DNA of 64,000 nt from Macrothele yani (lineage: Eukaryota; Arthropoda; Arachnida; Araneae; Macrothelidae). Position numbers and translations under genes: made by a program. This document shows, piece after piece, positions 57,913 through 64,000 of the stretch. The notes below the pieces were generated by a model that was not told the origin of the DNA, did not search any database, and worked only from the letters and a program-made list of their open reading frames with translations. Every line of letters begins with the position of its first letter. Position 1 is the first letter of the stretch. Location of the stretch: contig CM077005.1 of assembly GCA_039090855.1 (NCBI GenBank), forward strand, positions 19,755,921-19,819,920, in the 5' to 3' direction.

Positions 57913-59178
57913 CGTATGAACGACATGTTTTTAAATCTTGATACATCGAGAAATACGTTCATATTGAAAATTGTGTTGTCCTGGGTTGGGAACTGAATCC
58001 ATGCTCCTGATTTCTATCTGAATATGTCCAGCCACTATTCTACAGGGTTTGATTCCCACTCTAGGAAGTTGTAGTTCATAAGATTTCTGAGGAGTTTGCT
58101 GTTTGTGGTAACAGTTGAATATGGCATTTCTATGCCAAAAAAGATCCTCAAAGAAAGATTACCATCTGTCCATCTCAGCACACAGTCTAAGCATCACACA
58201 AATCCATCTCATGTCTCTTTTTGTACTTCATACTTATGACTTCATGATTGATTGAAAAAATGCTGTTTTATTTCAGACATGTGTAATCAACTTTACAACA
58301 GCTATCTACATACATGCCATTCATTTGATCTCCTTTCATCACATCATTTTCCACTGTTGTGCAGCATAATTCATGAGATTCAACAGCAGGGAAATTGACA
58401 AAGCACAGCTTGTAAAAGACTGAAAAATGTTGTTTAATGTAGTATTGAAACGCTTTGTGGAAATGATCTCAGCACACAGAGCCCCTATTTTTAATTTCCT
58501 TACCTTGTGTGTCATAGAATTGTATAATTGCATTTTGTACATTTCCTTTGTTGTTTATGTAACAATTATCGATGCTGAAACCTTTTGTAAAATGGATTGT
58601 TTTTCATGTTTGTTTAAGGTTATTAGCACTTTTGAAATGTCATGTGAATTAAAATTTAAATGCATGCACCTTAAAATGAAAAAGCTGTAGTAGATATTAT
58701 GAATTGTTGATCTCCATATGTGGTTGGAGGAATTAAAAACAAATTAAAATTTCAATAGAAAAAACTTTTTTGTTTGTTTTTCTTTTCTGTTTTTAATGTC
58801 TGTGTAGTATCTTTTGAGGTTTAAACTTTTGGCAACACATTTGATGTTGTTTTTCATGTTCACATCTTGTTTTCAATGGAATTATATATCGTTATATGTT
58901 ACAGTCATTATATCAAAACTTTTTCTGGTAGGATTTGTGTTAGATGCATGGGAAAATGTACCTAAGTGGAGTCTATAGAAAGATTAGGACATATTATTTT
59001 CAAGTCAGATTGATCCATGCAAATTAAACTCATTTCTTATCTGTAATATTACTACTTCAGCTGGGATGTAAAAAATCCAAACTGTGTATAAATTAGCTGA
59101 CAGTAATAGATCAAACAAAACTATGATCTGCAAACCAGCTGCAGTATTCTAAAACAAATAACACTTATAAGGAGACAT
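57913..59178. other. intron sequence with SINE family 2 remnant
   Basis: 57,913-57,960 matches the flank of Penelope copy 1. At about 57,975-58,065 a tRNA-like head (minus strand; TAGAATAGTGGCTGGACATA, then AGATAGAAATCAGGAG) resembles the SINE at 41,170-41,236. The remaining 1.1 kb shows nothing recognisable. Confidence 0.45.
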
Positions 59179-59420
59179 GGCCACCTCAGTGGTACAGTGG
59201 TCTAAGCTCTGGCTTCTGATCATTCATCTGAGATGATTCTGGGTCTGAATCCCAGTTGGGACATGGATGGTGTGCTTGTGTTACAGCACTTACTCTCCCC
59301 CTTCCCTGGAACCTGTGGTCCTAAATAAGGGATAGGCGACTGCTTACAGCTCATTGAGCTGCTCGCAGTGGTCATTAAACACCCCCTCCAAAAAATAATT
59401 AATAAATAAATAAATAAACA
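59179..59420 (+). mobile_element. tRNA-derived SINE (family 1), diverged copy
   Basis: GCCACCTCAGTGGTACAGTG head, decayed B box (GGGTCTGAATCCC), then body CCCTTCCCTGGAACC and GGGATAGGCGACTGCTTACA, ending in AATAAATA repeats. It is the most diverged of the four copies. Confidence 0.88.
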
Positions 59421-59540
59421 AGAGTTCCTTTATTGAAAGGCGAGTATCTTCACAAAAATTTAAGTGCTTATGTGAATGTATATCATATCATGAAAGTTAT
59501 CAAAATTAATAATTTCATGTTTCAACATGCATTTAAGAAA

Positions 59541-59780
59541 ATTACAAGTAATAGAGGTAACAACTTACCTCCAACTAAACATATATGGCACGTTATGAGC
59601 TCGGCAGACACGTGCTCTCACCCCGAGAGAGGCCCTAACATACATAGCTATTTGTTGGTTAAAATCAAAATAGCTATGTATGTTAGGCCTCTCTTGGGGT
59701 GAGAGCACGTGTCTGCCGAGCTCATAATGTGCCGTATATGTTTAGTTGGAGGTGAGTTGTTACCTCTATTACTTGTAATT
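59541..59780. repeat. 240-bp hairpin: near-perfect inverted repeat
   Basis: Arms 59,541-59,653 and 59,668-59,780 are inverse, with only a few mismatches over 113 bp, and a 14-nt spacer. It lies 314 nt upstream of exon 8, so intron transcripts would form a long hairpin close to the acceptor. Confidence 0.92.
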
Positions 59781-60094
59781 GCTTATATAAAGTATTGGAC
59801 GGTGAAAAGCAATGTAATAATGAATTAAGAACATTTCATATTCATTCTGGTAAAATTATGTTCTTTTATAATCAAACAACCATCTGATTTTCAGTAAGGA
59901 AGTTAATTCCTTGCAAGAACAAATATAGTATCCCACCACAAATGCTTTAAACAGTTCTTAGACACATTGAAACAGCCAGAAATTGCATGGTATGTGCTTA
60001 TTTTCCAATTAATGGTGTTATTTTGAAATTCTGAAAAATAACTGAAAATTGTGGATACTGATACAGTGTTTTTGCATATTTTATTTGGTTTTAG

Positions 60095-60168
60095 TTTCAC
60101 AACAAGTGTTCAGGAAACACACCTGCTTTAGTTGATGATTATAATATGCCTCACTGGATTAATTTGAG
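60095..60168 (+). CDS. DEPDC5: DEPDC5/Iml1-like gene, exon 8 of window
   Basis: A 74-nt exon between GTTTTAG and GTGAGT. It reads FHNKCSGNTPALVDDYNMPH then WINL, matching the DDYNIPHWINHSF stretch of DEPDC5. The variable residues before DDYN are a loop that also differs between known family members. It starts in phase 0 and ends in phase 2. Confidence 0.9.
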
Positions 60169-60363
60169 GTGAGTTTTTTAACTAATGTTGTTTTGTTGCA
60201 TTTGATAATGTGTATCTTTTCATTACTGAGAAATATAAAAGCAATGTATCATATGGAGCTATCTTTATGTTTGCATTCTTATGGCAGTAGTATTTCTCTA
60301 GAACTTGAGATGCCACTCCTAAACACTTAGATGGTTTCATTTCTACTACAGTGTAATTTCTCA

Positions 60364-60364
60364 A

Positions 60365-60398
<34 letters not shown>
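60364..60398. repeat. GT microsatellite
   Basis: About 17 GT units in intron 8, after exon 8. Confidence 0.9.
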
Positions 60399-60401
<3 letters not shown>

Positions 60402-60776
60402 AAACACTTAATAAGGTTGTTAGCACACTCTTCTACATAATGGGCAACAGCACAGTTCTGCATAATGTCATAGGGTATTTAATGGCTCAAGCGATATATA
60501 TAAATATTATGCCTGGTGTATATGCAATTTCCATTACAGCTGGAAAATGTGGTTTCTATTACCAGTACACAATTCTTATATCATGGAATACTGCATCAAG
60601 AAAAAGCAAACTGAAAGGTGAAACTTAGATATTGAAGTGCCCATTGCCACTACTCCACATTGTAAAACTTGGCTTTGTAATCGTATTCCTGCATATGACA
60701 TCTGAGTTATGGTGTCAAAAATTAATTTAAATGCTTGCCTTGAGAAATTTGCCATTAAGAGAATATTTTACATTCT

Positions 60777-60854
60777 TGAGGTTGACACTGATTATGTTAT
60801 AATCAGTGTTCCTGAGGTTGACGCTGATTATAACATAATCAGTCTCAACCTCAG
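60777..60854. repeat. short inverted repeat with an extra direct half-copy
   Basis: Arms 60,777-60,806 and 60,824-60,854 are inverse. The 17-nt spacer and start of the right arm (60,811-60,830) repeat the first 20 bases of the left arm in direct orientation, so the motif occurs three times. Confidence 0.85.
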
Positions 60855-60900
60855 TTTTATTCCTAGTTGTAAATGAATTTATGGCACCTCTATTCATAGT

Positions 60901-61081
60901 GTACTGTGGAATAACTTTTACGGGTCTTATAGAGGTTATTTTTTATGAAAGTTGGTTGTCAAATTTTTGAACTAAAGCCTAAAGTCCTGATGACAAACTG
61001 GGCTTTAGTTCGAAAATTTGACAACCAACTTTCATGAAAAATAACCTCTATAAGACCCATAAAAAAGTTATTCCACAATAC
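60901..61081. repeat. 180-bp hairpin: near-perfect inverted repeat
   Basis: Arms 60,901-60,979 and 61,001-61,081 are inverse with one or two mismatches and small indels; spacer 21 nt. It lies 46 nt after the previous inverted repeat, in the 1.9-kb intron between exons 8 and 9. Confidence 0.92.
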
Positions 61082-61082
61082 T

Positions 61083-62061
61083 CAGTTTTATTGTCTTTCA
61101 TCACTTTCATTTTCCATTTAAGTCTTAATATTCGTAACATAAAATTCTGAAAGCTAACTTACAATACTGCAAAGAGCTCTGTTGAACATCAGTTATGTAT
61201 GTATTCTTAAAATTCCACAAGAAACAACATTGATGATGCTATCAAGTTCATTGGAAGAGCTGTTTACTACACATATAATGTGCTGCAAACTGTTTATGCT
61301 GGCAAATTGCAGCCCTGAATTCAATGAACTATTCAAAGTTCAACATGCAAATACTGCAAACCAGTTTTGATAAAAACTATTGAATGCTTCTAAAAAAAGG
61401 AAAACTGCATTCTTAGTAGTTGATGTGTAGTGATAGAACTTCAATATTTGAATGCTGTTTTGTGACAAACGCACCCTGTCTTGCTTTCTCAAAATCTTTT
61501 TTTCCTCTTCTGATGAACTATTCATTTCGTGACCACCAAAGTTGATTAGAAAATAATGCCATGCTCACTGCATTTAGCAAAATTAAATTGTCATTTATTT
61601 CTGAAGTTAACATTATTTGAATGACAAAAATGTGGAAGATTTGGGAGCTTTCAATACTGAACTTTTGATTTGAAGCTAAATAAAACCCTGAATATCTCCT
61701 GGAAATTTTGGAAGCTGTCTTACCAAATGAAGGTGATTAAGTTATCAGTTTTGAAATAAGTTATGAAAAGTGGATATTACTTACAAGACAACCTGATAGT
61801 CTCATTATTATTTATCAAATTTTATAATCTTATTCTCAGTATATATGAACTGCATTTGTGTGGAACCATATCTCTGCAAAATGGTTAAACTGGTTGGAGT
61901 TAAAAATTTAGAAGTTTAGGAGATGTAGCTCTTTCTTAAAATTTCTAGACATCATTCTTCATGGTAATGCAATGTGTTTAAGAGTTCTATATAGTCATTT
62001 TTCAGTTTAATATCTGTGTGTACACTCTGTGATGTATATTTTAATGTATTTTACATTGCAG
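61083..62061. other. unannotated intron sequence
   Basis: AT-rich; nothing recognised up to the acceptor of exon 9. Confidence 0.5.
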
Positions 62062-62131
62062 TTTTTATTCATCTTGTGAACATAGTGGTGTTCATAACTT
62101 CGTTCCTAGAGTTAAACTGCCTACTTCCCTG
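62062..62131 (+). CDS. DEPDC5: DEPDC5/Iml1-like gene, exon 9 of window
   Basis: A 70-nt exon between TTGCAG and GTGAGT. It completes a Ser codon and reads FYSSCEHSGVHNFVPRVKLP then TSL, matching the SFYTS...F.PRIKL end of the SABA domain. It ends in phase 0. The following part of the protein (a poorly conserved linker, then the SHEN, DEP and C-terminal domains) is not seen in the last 1.9 kb and presumably lies beyond the window. Confidence 0.88.
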
Positions 62132-62449
62132 GTGAGTGATGTTAAAAATGATTTTTCTCCATATTTGTGTGTTTGCTAGTGTAATAATTTTTAACAAGAT
62201 TGTGTCATTCTTTTGTGACAGTGAAGGATGCTACCCTGCTAGGAGCATCCACATTGCTCTTACGATACATAAGTGACTTGACAATGATAAGCAACAATAT
62301 CATATTCCTTAGTAAATCAGTTTACTACCTTATATTCTGTTCTACACATTTACTATATTATCAGATTCCAAGGTGAGCACTTCATAAATAAAAGAACGTC
62401 TTATATTTAAAATGCCCTTATTTTTGGGCTACAACATGTAATGAGAGAT

Positions 62450-62974
62450 AACTAAATTACAGGTAAAAGTAGATCACGCTTTGTTATGTTAAAAGATTAT
62501 AACTTTTAAAAAGCTTATAACTTGGGAGCTTTCAGAAATACCTATAGAAGTATTAACAACAGAATTTTGGAACATAAAAAAGACATTTTGAAAGGTAACC
62601 GAAATACTGCCTTGTCTATTTTAACCACAGAAAATATTTTTGCAATTCCCTGCTGGAATGTAGCAAAGCATATTGCTCCTTTTGAGAACTGGTTTGCCCT
62701 CCACTATCGTGATAGCTTGGAAATATTCTTTTTTCATCAAAGGCTTGCAGTTCAGAGTTTCCACTTTACATCTCAATGATGTGGAGATCTATTCTAGAAT
62801 CTGGCAATAAAAACTACAACACACATTTAAACTTAGAATCTGGAAACCAATCTTAGCCCTTCATTTGGCATGAAGATGACCTAAGCTAAGGCCAAAAGCT
62901 CCCAAGTTACAGGCTTTTTCAAAGTTATAATCTAACGTAACAAAGCGTGATCTATTTTTACCTTTAATTTAGTT
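62450..62974 (+). mobile_element. Penelope-like fragment in an inverted repeat
   Basis: Arms 62,450-62,532 and 62,895-62,974 are inverse (about 85 percent by eye). Between them 62,521-62,779 encodes NTYRSINNRILEHKKDILKG, NTALSIL and HYRDSLEIFF, the later part of a GIY-YIG domain of Penelope type and similar to 11,676-11,990. A CTGAAGA-like motif (ATGAAGA, 62,870-62,876) with a short stem and AAAA after it may be a decayed hammerhead. The RT and the GIY start are absent. Confidence 0.65.
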
Positions 62975-64000
62975 ACATAGGTGATTATTAAATTTTCTGG
63001 ATTTATCAGGTTTTATTTAATCTAAAGTAGAGGTCTGCACAAGCCACTTTTTCTTTTTTTTCTTTTCATCAGTTAAGTAAAAATTCTTGGGCTTGGGCTA
63101 GGCCTGTACTTGAAAGGTTTAGTATTTTGCTCCTGCATTAAAGAAAGTTTTTTTGTCTCGCAAAACTTAGACTGACTTGTTAAATAATCAGATGGCAAAG
63201 TTCACCGAATAAAACAATAGGCCCCATTAGCCACCAGAAGCGTTGATTAATTACAGCTGAAACCGAAAAGCTGGGTTGTAAGATGAGAGTCTGAAATGGG
63301 ACGGTTTATTTCTTTAAAGGTTGAAATCAAATTCTGTTTTCACTTTGTTGGTTCTAGCAGCTAAAACATGCAGCTCTTTTCTTTTCTGAGAAATGTTTAC
63401 AAGAACAGTTTTCAGCTACACGAAACCAAAATGAACTTTTGGTGAATAAGGGCTACCTTCTTTATACTTAAAAGAAGAGGAGAAAAACTATTTACTTATA
63501 TGTAACAGAAGTGTGTAGTCAGGTCTAAATCTTATATGTGGAAGGAATTCCTACGAAAAATGTCACATCTCTCTGCATTACATTCCTTTTACCACTAAGG
63601 CAAATTAGTTCAGTAAAGCAGCTTTGTTTCTTTAGAGCAGGAGGTCTTCATTTTTTTCTGAATTGCAGACAACATGAAAAAATGGAATAGCACTCATGGG
63701 CCACATGAAAAGTAAAAATGCATGTGTATCTTAGGAATATCAATTATTTTGGAAATATTTTGAGTCCTAAAATTTAACTTTTGGGAAAAGAAGCAATGCA
63801 GTTAACACTATCTATTACTAATCAGAAACATCTATTATGGGAATTCTTACTAGGAAATTTTTTATTTTAGTTGTGAATTTTTGGAGAAAACTCTTCTCCT
63901 TCTTGGCTGTCTTTCGTTGTCACTTTTTCCCGTCACTAATGCAGTTATGGTTAACCTTGATGGTTACGATTCTTTTCATCAAATCCTGCCAGATGTTAGG
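62975..64000. other. unannotated intron sequence; possible hAT end
   Basis: No exon found. Around 63,639-63,715 CAGGAGGTCTTCATTTTTTT and ATGGGCCACAT resemble a hAT terminal region (typical pattern: CAGGGGTCTTCA, then GCGGGCCAC), but no partner end is visible. Confidence 0.35.

Overview
This is a piece of an animal genome, not a bacterial one. One host gene runs along the + strand as nine small exons (1,017 nt, 339 codons) spread from 6,237 to 62,131, with introns of about 1.9 to 12.3 kb. The spliced product reads as the N-terminal part of DEPDC5/Iml1, the GATOR1 subunit that restrains mTORC1 through the Rag GTPases. Exon phases agree across all eight introns, and every splice site is GT-AG except one GC-AG donor after exon 6. 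The gene's first and last exons lie outside the window. The mix of elements (Tc1-like, mariner, pogo-like, RTE-like LINEs, Penelope-like elements of two architectures, Helitron, tRNA-derived SINEs) and the long AT-rich introns suggest an invertebrate, probably an arthropod and perhaps a chelicerate. That placement is inference.

Almost everything else recognisable is transposable-element sequence, mostly decayed. Layout: 1-981 Tc1-like remnant; 1,360-5,150 a nest of LINE, RTE, hAT-like insertion and mariner; 6,237-6,320 exon 1; 7,173-8,600 Penelope with a SINE inside; 8,640-9,306 Tc1-like; 9,310-9,930 LINE piece; 10,074-12,262 pogo/Tigger-like remnant holding Penelope pieces; 12,889-12,938 exon 2; 13,049-14,617 Penelope flanked by inverted repeats; 14,808-17,165 Tc1-like holding an RTE; 17,723-17,933 exon 3; 18,653-19,683 a 1-kb hairpin; 20,219-21,540 two mariner-type pieces; 22,816-22,958 exon 4; 24,844-27,426 pogo-like; 28,924-33,443 Penelope-like element with an N-terminal GIY-YIG half-domain and about 0.5-kb inverted termini; 33,715-34,033 SINE with a triplicated head; 35,227-35,414 exon 5; 36,959-38,561 and 39,788-41,044 two full-length mariner-type elements; 42,158-42,292 exon 6; 44,265-45,631 Helitron; 46,011-46,715 hairpin; 46,775-47,453 mariner deletion derivative; 47,575-51,240 a three-level nest; 51,339-51,400 exon 7; 51,598-52,580 LINE; 53,104-54,336 Tc1-like; 55,912-57,912 second inverted-repeat Penelope; 59,541-59,780 and 60,777-61,081 hairpins; 60,095-60,168 exon 8; 62,062-62,131 exon 9; 62,450-62,974 another Penelope piece in an inverted repeat.

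The most interesting material is structural: Penelope-like elements of both domain orders with head-to-head terminal repeats, possible decayed hammerhead motifs, datable nested insertions with clean target-site duplications, several long near-perfect hairpins in the introns of one gene, and the GC-AG intron. I found no gene system that I would call new.
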